Below, one piece after another: positions 21,892 through 27,105 of a stretch of DNA of 30,450 nt. Below the pieces are notes generated by a model, which was not told the origin of the DNA, made no database searches, and saw nothing but the letters and a program-made list of their open reading frames with translations. The position numbers and the translations under genes were made by a program. The DNA is from a virus. The stretch's first letter is position 1; each line of letters opens with the position of its first letter. The stretch covers positions 1 through 30,450 of IMG/VR virus record IMGVR_UViG_3300030450_000230, one strand, 5' to 3'.

Positions 21892-22276
21892 CAAATACGA
21901 AAAAGATGTAATTGCTTATTTCTTTTTTAGATTGCAAAACACTTATGGCATATCACGTATGCAAGCACAATGGCCTGATGACAACTCATTGTCACTAGCA
22001 AAGAGAGAGTTTGGTAAGTCAATAGCCAAGATGTGCAGAGAAGAGATCAATGCATTGTTTGATGAACTTCATGCAGAAAGACAAAAGGGAAATGATAAGT
22101 TTACGTTCCCAGATATTGATGCAATACTCAGTTTACAAAAAACAAAGTACAGGATAGCTAGTTATCATAAACTATATATACCGCACCAGTTGCAGCCAGA
22201 TAGTCAGAAAGAAAGGCGTGAAAAAAATATTATTGCACTAGCTAAACTCAAAGAAGAGCTTGGAATGAATGCGTGA
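21821..22276 (+). CDS. Helicase loader, lambda P-like (putative)
   Basis: This 151-aa protein starts at ATG 21821, which has a perfect AGGAG 6 nt upstream, inside the end of the initiator gene. Features that fit phage replication protein P are MQAQWPDDNSLSLAKREFGK near residue 47, helical REEINALFDELHAERQ, and KFTFPDIDAILSL, which corresponds to the family's fpPs--eFl-lc block. Such proteins carry the host DnaB helicase to the phage initiator. With no helicase, primase or polymerase in this genome, a loader is expected here. The motif match is loose, so context carries much of the weight. Confidence 0.5.
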   Translation: MEKQQLKQLMQQAYTTTKKPQTFSKYEKDVIAYFFFRLQNTYGISRMQAQWPDDNSLSLAKREFGKSIAKMCREEINALFDELHAERQKGNDKFTFPDIDAILSLQKTKYRIASYHKLYIPHQLQPDSQKERREKNIIALAKLKEELGMNA

Positions 22277-22529
22277 AAAAACTATTTACAGAGTATACAA
22301 GGGGCGAACTCGTAAACTTAGTTACGGTGAAAAGTATTCTGTGCTAGATATTGCAAAAGCATTTGACAGATCACCAACATTTGTAAGAAAAAAACTTAAG
22401 GGCAAAGACTGGTTTGATGATAAAGATATGGAGAAACGAAAGTATAAACCGTTTGTTAGCAAGAAAGAAAAAAATCAATACAATCAAGAACTTAGTAAAA
22501 AATGGTTAAGTAAAAAACTGGTGAAGTAA
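22269..22529 (+). CDS. Small basic protein with HTH-like segment
   Basis: This 86-aa, very basic protein (many Lys/Arg) contains YSVLDIAKAFDRSPTFVRKKLKGK near residues 23-46 (two helices with a tight turn), which reads as a helix-turn-helix. The rest is a Lys-rich tail. It overlaps the loader gene by 8 bp and precedes the NinB-like gene by 1 bp, so it belongs to the replication/recombination operon. It is a plausible DNA-binding accessory factor. I recognise no named family. Confidence 0.5.
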   Translation: MREKTIYRVYKGRTRKLSYGEKYSVLDIAKAFDRSPTFVRKKLKGKDWFDDKDMEKRKYKPFVSKKEKNQYNQELSKKWLSKKLVK

Positions 22530-22530
22530 T

Positions 22531-22953
22531 ATGGCGCGACATTGGCACGTAAACAACGATCACAAAAGAGAATGTTTTAAAAAGTTTGTTGATGAGATAT
22601 GCGAAGAACATGATTTTGTTACCTTTATTTGTAAGACAGGGAAACCAAGATCACCCAAACAACAAGCGGCACTTGAAGTTTATTTTAGAAATGCAGCTGG
22701 TATGTTGAATGATGCTGGTTACTATCACCAACTTAACGCAGACTTTCTTAGAGATTCTATTGAAATACCCTGGACACAAGAATCATTTAAAGAGTTTTGG
22801 CGATCAATACAGAACACGATGTACGGTGTATCATCAACTACAGATATAGAATCAGACAAAGTATCTAAGGTTTATGACGCTATCAACTCAGCATTGAGTG
22901 AGCGTACAGGCATACACATACCGTTTCCATCTAGGCCAATGACAGACGAATGA
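22531..22953 (+). CDS. NinB-like recombination protein
   Basis: This 140-aa protein resembles the NinB (lambda Orf) superfamily. After a first strand (HDFVTFICKTGKPRSPKQQA) comes the RSxxQxxAL motif at the start of a long helix. The later block SIEIPWTQESFKEFWRSIQ and a C-terminal TGIHIPFPS segment occur in phage members of this group. Lambda Orf binds SSB and single strands and helps load recombinases. Here an SSB gene and an annealing gene are present elsewhere in the genome. It directly precedes a NinG-like gene (ATGA overlap), the same pairing as in the lambda nin region. The relationship is distant. Confidence 0.55.
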   Translation: MARHWHVNNDHKRECFKKFVDEICEEHDFVTFICKTGKPRSPKQQAALEVYFRNAAGMLNDAGYYHQLNADFLRDSIEIPWTQESFKEFWRSIQNTMYGVSSTTDIESDKVSKVYDAINSALSERTGIHIPFPSRPMTDE

Positions 22954-23354
22954 GTCAAAAACTACGCAAAAAATGTCTGACTGCCCTACAAAAGTTAGCA
23001 AGAATATCGGCTGCTGACCAGCTTGGCATGGTGCAATGTGTATCATGCGACAAAAAATTGCATTGGAAAGACGCAGATGGCGGTCATTATATAGCCAAAG
23101 GTAGTTCATCATACTGGGCGTTAGAAGTAGAGAACGTGCATCCGCAGTGCAAAGGTTGTAATTGTTTTGGTATGAGTAAAGGCAGCGCAGAGGGACAGTA
23201 CACACTATGGATGATTGATATGTATGGTGAAGACTTTGTTAGACAGATGCATCAAGACAAACGCAAGATCAAAAAACTATACAAAAAAGATTATGAAGAT
23301 ATGCTGCAACACTTCAATGAATTAATTAAATACCATGAAGAAAGATTATCTTGA
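22950..23354 (+). CDS. NinG/Rap-like recombination endonuclease
   Basis: This 134-aa protein matches the lambda NinG (Rap) family. It has a Cys pair at C30/C33 (CVSC), DGGHYIAKGSSSYWALEVEN with H46, then VHPQCKGCN with H64, C67 and C70, and a LWMIDMYGEDFVRQ segment after it. The Cys/His set suggests a zinc-bound HNH-like core. In lambda, Rap cuts D-loops and Holliday junctions and improves annealing-based recombination. It is the last gene of the plus replication operon, followed by the promoter-terminator region at 23384-23473. The length is shorter than lambda NinG (about 200), the missing part being the N-terminal extension. Confidence 0.75.
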   Translation: MSQKLRKKCLTALQKLARISAADQLGMVQCVSCDKKLHWKDADGGHYIAKGSSSYWALEVENVHPQCKGCNCFGMSKGSAEGQYTLWMIDMYGEDFVRQMHQDKRKIKKLYKKDYEDMLQHFNELIKYHEERLS

Positions 23355-23394
23355 CCCCAAGTGGATATAATAAAAAAAGGGTGTTGACTTGGGG
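23355..23394. promoter_or_regulatory. Inverted repeat CCCCAAGT...ACTTGGGG around the -35 region
   Basis: CCCCAAGT (23355-23362) and ACTTGGGG (23387-23394) are perfect inverted arms separated by 24 bp, and the second arm overlaps the -35 box of the promoter at 23384. The left arm sits just after the NinG stop. It may be an operator for a dimer bound across two turns, or fold as RNA from upstream transcription. Confidence 0.45.
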
Positions 23395-23413
23395 ACAGAT
23401 ATGAATATATACT
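23384..23413 (+). promoter_or_regulatory. Strong promoter upstream of the basic-protein genes
   Basis: TTGACT (23384-23389) and TATACT (23408-23413) are separated by 18 bp, the same design as the minus early promoter at 20853. Transcription should begin near 23420. A terminator stands only about 30 nt further on, as at lambda pR'/tR'. Confidence 0.75.
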
Positions 23414-23448
23414 GAAAGTCCTTTTTTTAAGATTGATTGTACCCCCTT

Positions 23449-23473
23449 AAAGCCCCACACAGGGGCTTTTTTT
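23449..23473 (+). terminator. Intrinsic terminator 30 nt after the 23384 promoter
   Basis: AAAGCCCC-ACACA-GGGGCTTT is followed by more T (7 in all from the stem's edge). The stem is 8 bp with 4 G:C pairs in a block. It would end both the NinG operon and the short transcript from the promoter at 23384, leaving an RNA of about 50 nt unless transcription is made processive. Confidence 0.88.
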
Positions 23474-23481
23474 GTTATAAT
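23474..23481 (+). promoter_or_regulatory. Extended -10 element giving a possible leaderless mRNA
   Basis: TGTTATAAT matches the extended -10 form TGnTATAAT, directly after the terminator. The predicted start is at about 23488, the A of the next gene's ATG, so the transcript may be leaderless. No -35 box is present. Confidence 0.5.
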
Positions 23482-23487
23482 CGGGGC

Positions 23488-23775
23488 ATGGAAAAGAAAA
23501 GTTTACTCAAACGTATTGGTGTATCAGGCTATAACAAGCCAAAACGTACACCAAATCACCCTACCAAATCTCACGTTGTTGTTGCAAAAGTTGGCGATAA
23601 GGTTAAAACTATACGTTTTGGACAACAAGGAGCTAAGACTGCTGGCGCACCAAAAGCAGGTGAGTCAGACAGGATGAAGAAGAAACGTGCAAGTTTCAAA
23701 GCAAGACACAGAAAGAACATAGCACGTGGAAAAATGTCTGCTGCATGGTGGGCAGATAAAGTTAAATGGTCATAG
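23488..23775 (+). CDS. Small basic conserved phage protein (ESDRMKKKR type)
   Basis: This 95-aa protein is strongly basic. It has HVVVAKVGDKVKTIRFGQQG near residue 32, and the block GESDRMKKKRASFKARHRKN, ending in SAAWWADKVKWS. The same block, with a C-terminal WW/YW-x-K-W end, is common in small proteins of cyanophages and other marine phages, some annotated as virion proteins. The start is placed at MEKKSL; an upstream in-frame extension would run back through the terminator. It is first in a set of six short basic genes. A DNA-binding or virion role is a guess from charge. Confidence 0.65.
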   Translation: MEKKSLLKRIGVSGYNKPKRTPNHPTKSHVVVAKVGDKVKTIRFGQQGAKTAGAPKAGESDRMKKKRASFKARHRKNIARGKMSAAWWADKVKWS

Positions 23776-23785
23776 GAGATTAATC

Positions 23786-23848
23786 ATGCCATATCATAAA
23801 GGCTCAAAGAGCAAATCAAAGCCAAAGAAAAGTAAGCCAAGGAAGTAA
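23786..23848 (+). CDS. Lys-rich 20-residue peptide gene
   Basis: This tiny open frame (20 codons plus stop) has a strong AGGAG site 7 nt upstream of its ATG and sits between two real genes with short gaps. The peptide starts MPYHKGSK and has 8 Lys and 1 Arg in 20 residues. Short MPYxKGxKxKKK peptides recur in marine phages. Charge suggests nucleic acid contact. It is too short to support a claim beyond that, but its ribosome site and place argue that it is translated. Confidence 0.55.
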   Translation: MPYHKGSKSKSKPKKSKPRK

Positions 23849-23849
23849 C

Positions 23850-24023
23850 ATGGCAAAGGGAACAAAACATTACTTTGCTGATGGCAGAGAGTACACAGGT
23901 GGCACTCACAAAATGCCAAATGGTGAAACACATAGTGGTTCTATGCATACAAAGAACAGTAAAAAGTTGTTTCATTTCAAAGACTTATCAGAAAAAGCTA
24001 AGAAAAAAGCTATGGGTAAATAA
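23850..24023 (+). CDS. Small basic phage protein
   Basis: This 57-aa protein starts 1 nt after the stop of the tiny peptide gene and overlaps nothing downstream. GTKHYFADGREYTGGTHKMP near the N-terminus and TKNSKKLFHFKDLSEKAKKK near the C-terminus fit a small marine-phage protein group with a YTG-x-THKMPNG motif. It is basic, His- and Lys-rich, and has no cysteine. The ribosome site is AAGGAAG. Function unknown. Confidence 0.6.
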   Translation: MAKGTKHYFADGREYTGGTHKMPNGETHSGSMHTKNSKKLFHFKDLSEKAKKKAMGK

Positions 24024-24025
24024 CT

Positions 24026-24148
24026 ATGGATATGAAGAGAAAGAAAAAACTTACTGCACGACAAAGAAAACTTGCAGCTATGTATGGTGATAAAAATAAA
24101 ATTACTCGCGGTGATGTGATTGCTGCTGCTAGGAAACGGAAGAAATGA
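24026..24148 (+). CDS. Small basic phage protein (LTARQRKLA type)
   Basis: This 40-aa protein contains KKLTARQRKLAAMYGDKNKI followed by TRGDVIAAARKRKK. A LTxxQkxlAxxaGdknkIt block recurs in very short proteins of cyanophages and other marine phages. It is half Lys/Arg/Ala helix. The gene starts 2 nt after the previous stop and ends in an ATGA overlap with the next one. No function is known to me. Confidence 0.6.
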   Translation: MDMKRKKKLTARQRKLAAMYGDKNKITRGDVIAAARKRKK

Positions 24149-24321
24149 AGCAAAAGTCACGAGTCAATGAAGCTGGTAACTACACCAAGCCTAGAATGAG
24201 AAAAAGTTTGTTTGAAGCTATCAAACGTGGCGGTAAAGGTGGTAAACCTGGGCAATGGTCAGCACGTAAAGCACAGATGTTAGCAAAACAATACAAAGCT
24301 AAAGGTGGTGGATACAGATAA
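24145..24321 (+). CDS. Small basic conserved phage protein (KSRVNEAGNYTKP type)
   Basis: This 58-aa protein contains QKSRVNEAGNYTKPRMRKSL near the start and KGGKPGQWSARKAQMLAKQY near the end. Both blocks are highly conserved among short proteins of marine cyanophages and related viruses (from memory). It overlaps both neighbours (ATGA before, TAATG after), so the group is co-translated. It is basic and Gly-rich. It may be a virion or DNA-binding component. The true role is unknown. Confidence 0.7.
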   Translation: MKQKSRVNEAGNYTKPRMRKSLFEAIKRGGKGGKPGQWSARKAQMLAKQYKAKGGGYR

Positions 24322-24572
24322 TGGCACTCAGGAAGCCACAGAAATCGCTTTTAGACTGGGGTAAACAAGATTGGGGTACTAAGTCAGGTAAACCATCTAC
24401 CGTTGGCCCTAAGGCCACAGGAGAGCGTTATTTGCCACGTAGAGCTAGACAGGCACTATCGGCTCAAGAATATGCAGCGACCAGTAGAAAGAAAAAGAGA
24501 GACACTAAAGCTGGTAAACAGTTCTCTAAACAACCCAAACGTATAGCAAAGAAAACATCTAGGTATCGTTAG
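24321..24572 (+). CDS. Small basic conserved phage protein (DWGKQDWGTKSG type)
   Basis: This 83-aa protein has the block LLDWGKQDWGTKSGKPSTVG, then GERYLPRRARQALSAQEYAA, and a basic tail. The same DWGxQxWxTKSGKPS and ERYLPxxAxxxLSxxEYAAT words recur in short marine-phage proteins (from memory). It starts in the stop of the previous gene (TAATG). Its own stop overlaps that of the convergent endolysin gene by 2-3 bases. There is no terminator in the overlap, so the two transcripts must run into one another. Confidence 0.7.
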   Translation: MALRKPQKSLLDWGKQDWGTKSGKPSTVGPKATGERYLPRRARQALSAQEYAATSRKKKRDTKAGKQFSKQPKRIAKKTSRYR

Positions 24573-24910
24573 TAAGACCACATAACAGATTCTGTAGTTC
24601 TGTTATCAACATGTATAAATGTTTTGGCTATACCTATACCATTGAATCCCATCTCTACAGCGTTCTTTACAATCAAGTATCTTTCCATACCATTGTTTAC
24701 TTTTATATCAGATGCTATGCCTTGTGCATGAGTGCCAGGCTTATCTTTCTTTGATTCAATACTATGTGATGGGCTTCTATATCCGCTTGTAATGATAAAC
24801 GGAAAGCCACAGACATCACGTAGATTGTCTAACTTAGATAGAAACTCAGGACACATTTCATTCTCGCCTGTCTCCTGACAATCAAAGTCTGTTATATCAA
24901 AGTATTTCAC
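24569..24910 (-). CDS. Endolysin, M15-family peptidase (peptidoglycan L,D/D,D-peptidase)
   Basis: This 113-aa, M15_3-type zinc peptidase cuts peptide links in the cell wall at lysis. Metal ligands are visible: GTHAQGIASDIK with H61 and D68 (HxxxxxxD), and FIHVD with H100. IITSGYRSPSHS near residue 40 is the usual family opening. There is no signal peptide, so it depends on a holin to reach the wall. It starts with GTG overlapping the stop of the previous gene as GTGA, so translation is probably coupled. The length is near the minimum for the fold. It is the last gene of the minus late block. Confidence 0.9.
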   Translation of the reverse strand: MKYFDITDFDCQETGENEMCPEFLSKLDNLRDVCGFPFIITSGYRSPSHSIESKKDKPGTHAQGIASDIKVNNGMERYLIVKNAVEMGFNGIGIAKTFIHVDNRTTESVMWSY

Positions 24911-25107
24911 TTGGTAGGCTTTTTCTTTTTTGCTACTGCTTTCTTTTTTGGTGCAGCTTTCTTCTTACGTACTGTTTTGTAGGCTTCATTCTTGTTGGGT
25001 GTAGACTTGTCATCAGCTACATACTGTCCCTTGTCATTGCGGTTACGTACTGTGACATCTTCTGAGTTTGTAAAAAAGTTTACAATATTTCTAAATAGAC
25101 CCATCAT
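24907..25107 (-). CDS. Small protein with a Lys/Ala-rich tail
   Basis: This 66-aa protein starts MMGLFRNIVNFFTN (amphipathic) and continues into a polar middle and a tail KKKAAPKKKAVAKKKKPTK, like the tails of histone H1-type and AlgP-type proteins. GGGAGA lies 5-6 nt before the start at 25107. Upstream in-frame extension to 25212 is possible but would cover the small membrane gene. It sits between a holin-like set and the endolysin. The tail could bind DNA or the acidic cell wall. Function unknown. Confidence 0.55.
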   Translation of the reverse strand: MMGLFRNIVNFFTNSEDVTVRNRNDKGQYVADDKSTPNKNEAYKTVRKKKAAPKKKAVAKKKKPTK

Positions 25108-25250
25108 TATTCTCCCGTATCTGGTATTACTTCTTTTGTTTCTGGCCCGAAGAAAAACATTATAGCCCACAATATACCAAGGAGTACAAATAATCCAACA
25201 ACATGATACCATCTGGTCTCTGCACCATTATAATCTTGCAGCCATCCCAT
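25107..25250 (-). CDS. Small single-pass membrane protein (holin or spanin candidate)
   Basis: This 47-aa protein has WYHVVGLFVLLGILWAIMFF as one hydrophobic helix (about residues 14-34), flanked by a short N-terminal polar part and a C-terminal ETKEVIPDTGE tail. It overlaps its neighbours (TAATG at its end), which supports real translation. Location between the 3-TM holin-like gene and the endolysin makes a role in lysis likely. It could also be a membrane anchor. Confidence 0.6.
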   Translation of the reverse strand: MGWLQDYNGAETRWYHVVGLFVLLGILWAIMFFFGPETKEVIPDTGE

Positions 25251-25251
25251 A

Positions 25252-25623
25252 TCATTTTCTCAGACTCATTAACTTGCTAACACCACGTATACCAAAGCTA
25301 GAACTTATCGCTATAAATAGCAAGTATTGATACCAATCTGGGAGATTGGATAATGCATCAAAGCCTAAATGCACTCTGTCAATGACAGTAGTATCGCCAC
25401 TTGCTATCGCATAGCCCACCATAAAGATGGGTATGCTTAAAATAATAGTCCAGAATTCGTCTTTCCAGCTATCTTTAGACGATTCTGCCATGATCTGTTC
25501 CCAGTTGGCATCATTCTGTATGACATTCATTTTGGCTTGATGCTTGGCTTGCTTTTCTTCTTTCTTGTTATTGAGCCATGTACCTACAAGATTAGATACT
25601 GGGCCTATAAAGTTATTCAGCAT
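25252..25623 (-). CDS. 3-TM holin-like protein (GTA-holin type)
   Basis: This 123-aa protein has a basic N-terminal helix (LNNKKEEKQAKHQAK), then SWKDEFWTIILSIPIFMVGY (TM1), and a YQYLLFIAISSSFGIRGVSK segment (TM2/3). The DSWKDEFWTIxLSIP...LPxWYQYLLxxxxSSFGIRG pattern fits the holin-like family linked to gene-transfer-agent release. It lies with the endolysin and the T7-type holin in the late block. Several starts (25632 TTG, 25629 ATG, 25623 ATG) are possible. 25623 is preferred because GGAGG lies 9 nt upstream. A second holin-like protein in one genome is common in such phages. Confidence 0.7.
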   Translation of the reverse strand: MLNNFIGPVSNLVGTWLNNKKEEKQAKHQAKMNVIQNDANWEQIMAESSKDSWKDEFWTIILSIPIFMVGYAIASGDTTVIDRVHLGFDALSNLPDWYQYLLFIAISSSFGIRGVSKLMSLRK

Positions 25624-25855
25624 CTTCATCAACCTCCGGCATAGGTATTACATTAAGACGTGTGACTTTTGTATCATCTGCCACCCATTCAGGACGGCAA
25701 AATATAGAGCCTTCTTCAAAACCTTGAAAATATTTACGTTCACGTGTCATTTCTTGAGCGATCCACTCACAATGCTGTGCGTTTATAAAGTATGTTTTCT
25801 TGGTGTCATCTTCCACACCGTTAATGATGACCACCAACGCAATCACCAGTTTCAA
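25613..25855 (-). CDS. Hypothetical protein with N-terminal membrane or signal segment
   Basis: This 80-aa protein starts with TTG at 25855, preceded by AAAGG 8 nt upstream. No ATG is available near. It has a short hydrophobic N-terminus (LVIALVVIING) and then a polar part with two cysteines (QHCEW, IFCRPEW). Export or a membrane anchor is likely. Overlaps with both neighbours place it in the lysis/late cassette. An outer- or inner-membrane spanin is conceivable, but no lipobox is seen. Function not recognised. Confidence 0.5.
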   Translation of the reverse strand: MKLVIALVVIINGVEDDTKKTYFINAQHCEWIAQEMTRERKYFQGFEEGSIFCRPEWVADDTKVTRLNVIPMPEVDEDAE

Positions 25856-25857
25856 CT

Positions 25858-26160
25858 CTATCGCCTTTCTTTAAGCATTATCTCTATAAGTGTGCCAAGT
25901 TTCTCGTCAGTAGCTTTACTGATTTCAGTCTGTGCAGCCAAACCATCAGCTATAGTTTGTATAGCTTGTTCATTTAGTTTTGTGCGTACAGCGTTGTCTG
26001 TCGTTGTTGTCTCAAGTTTCTCTACAACTTTAGATACTTTAGCAACTTCTTCATCAGTAGCTTGTGCTTGAGCTTGCATAGTACCCCATGCGATAGCCGC
26101 AGGTATGATTGCTGCAACTAAGGGTACGGCCCATGATGGGACTTTTATTGATTCACTCAT
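25858..26160 (-). CDS. Membrane-anchored coiled-coil protein
   Basis: This 100-aa protein has one hydrophobic helix near residues 9-28 (WAVPLVAAIIPAAIAWGTMQ), followed by a long Ala/Glu/Lys/Thr coiled coil to the C-terminus. This N-in, coil-out layout resembles Rz-type inner-membrane spanins and other lysis accessory proteins. It overlaps its upstream gene by 8 bp and is followed by the TTG-started gene after 2 bp. A spanin role is a reasonable guess but lacks a partner with a clear lipoprotein signal. Confidence 0.5.
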   Translation of the reverse strand: MSESIKVPSWAVPLVAAIIPAAIAWGTMQAQAQATDEEVAKVSKVVEKLETTTTDNAVRTKLNEQAIQTIADGLAAQTEISKATDEKLGTLIEIMLKERR

Positions 26161-26362
26161 TGACTGCTTCCTCTTTATCTTCTACAACTTCAACTGAGTT
26201 CTTGATAGATGCAGCGTATGTGTGAATGAGGACTTTCTTTTCTTCAAGTATCATTTGCAAACTAGCTGCTTCTCTTCGTAACTCGTTTATGCGCTCCACA
26301 TGAACTTTTGAAACGTCTGATAATTGATCTTCTGTATATGTAACATCATCTATAGTAATCAT
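26153..26362 (-). CDS. Small coiled-coil protein (DUF6447-like)
   Basis: This 69-aa protein begins MITIDDVTYTEDQLSDVSKV, with INELRREAASLQMILEEKKV as a coiled coil and IHTYAASIKNSV after it. This matches small marine-phage proteins of the type ITIDGxxYdxdqLsdexkxxxxxxxxxxxxxxxLxxxxxxxxxaxxaY (DUF6447, from memory). ATG at 26362 is preferred (GGAG 6 nt upstream) over an upstream GTG. It overlaps the holin stop as ATGA. The role is unknown; it may be structural. Confidence 0.6.
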   Translation of the reverse strand: MITIDDVTYTEDQLSDVSKVHVERINELRREAASLQMILEEKKVLIHTYAASIKNSVEVVEDKEEAVNE

Positions 26363-26520
26363 TTCTTTCTCCACGATTGTACTGTTTTAGTCTCCCAGAT
26401 ACGTATACCTGTGTAGATGATTGTAAACAATGCAGCTATAGGTGGCAACCAGCCAAACAAACTCATAACAGCCGTTGAGCCAGCAACAACGTCTAGCGTA
26501 TCTTTTGTTGAATCTACCAC
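26359..26520 (-). CDS. T7-type (class II) holin
   Basis: This 53-residue frame is not preceded by an ATG; it begins with GTG at 26520, 1 nt after the stop of the upstream gene. SLFGWLPPIAALFTIIYTGI is the main hydrophobic block, followed by RIWETKTVQSWRKK. The LPxIAALFxIIxTGIRIxExKTVQ pattern is a strong sign of the small phage holins of marine podoviruses. The holin forms lesions that free the endolysin. No clear ribosome site precedes it, so it may be translated through coupling. An in-frame ATG 18 codons on gives a shorter form, a possible antiholin. Confidence 0.75.
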   Translation of the reverse strand: MVDSTKDTLDVVAGSTAVMSLFGWLPPIAALFTIIYTGIRIWETKTVQSWRKK

Positions 26521-26521
26521 G

Positions 26522-26836
26522 TTATGTATTAGCTATCGGTGGATTTTTCCAAGCACCACCAAGCCTGATAGTAACATTAGAACCTGAACCAAACTCACCT
26601 GTCTTTACGCCTACTTTGTAAGACATGCCTTGCTCTGGTTCAAATCCAACAAACTCACCAACTGCTGTAAACACATCAACATCATGAAATGTAGAGCCGT
26701 CAATGCTTCTTTGTGCTGTTACTTTAGTTCCGTTAGCAAACGTGCCAGATATAGATAGATTAAAATTACCGTCAAAAATAACCACATCGCTAAATGTGTT
26801 TTGTGCAGTAATGTTTTTAGTTACATATGTAGCCAT
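26522..26836 (-). CDS. Small beta-rich structural protein (putative)
   Basis: This 104-aa protein has the repeating strand-and-turn composition of phage virion proteins: MATYVTKNITAQNTFSDVVI, then GNFNLSISGTFANGTKVTAQ and SNVTIRLGGAWKNPPIANT. It lies in the fibre-lysis part of the late block. It is rich in Thr, Val, Gly and Asn and has no membrane segment or cysteine. Similar short proteins next to marine phage fibre genes are thought to be tail or fibre accessories. That is by analogy only. Confidence 0.5.
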   Translation of the reverse strand: MATYVTKNITAQNTFSDVVIFDGNFNLSISGTFANGTKVTAQRSIDGSTFHDVDVFTAVGEFVGFEPEQGMSYKVGVKTGEFGSGSNVTIRLGGAWKNPPIANT

Positions 26837-26849
26837 TCATTTCACCTAA

Positions 26850-27104
26850 TCAGTAATCGTTAGCAGCAGTAATTGCGGCATTGATAGATGACATATCTTC
26901 TGAACCCCAATCACTTAATGCTACACCCATTTCAAGATAGCCAGAGCTACGCATAACTCTTTCTTTCTTTTCTTCTTTAGTCATGTCATTACAAAAATCA
27001 TTGCTATCATCTAAGCAATTTGTAATTACGCTTACACTTCCTAACATCGCAGAATACATTTGTGCTTTTTCTTCTGCGGTTCTTTCTACTGCTTCTTCAC
27101 TCAT
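26850..27104 (-). CDS. Small acidic hypothetical protein after the fibre gene
   Basis: This 84-aa, acidic helical protein (MSEEAVERTAEEKAQMYSAM, later KEEKKERVMRSSGYLEMGVA) has two cysteines near residues 30 and 38. Its AGGAG ribosome site lies inside the last codons of the fibre gene. Position suggests a fibre accessory such as a chaperone or base protein, but the fibre already has its own chaperone domain. I recognise no family. Confidence 0.55.
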   Translation of the reverse strand: MSEEAVERTAEEKAQMYSAMLGSVSVITNCLDDSNDFCNDMTKEEKKERVMRSSGYLEMGVALSDWGSEDMSSINAAITAANDY

Positions 27105-27105
27105 T

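Noticed and set aside
23351-23371. A second promoter using TTGACC and TATAAT just after the NinG gene
   Set aside because: The boxes are only 9 bp apart, too close for sigma-70. The promoter at 23384 fits much better.
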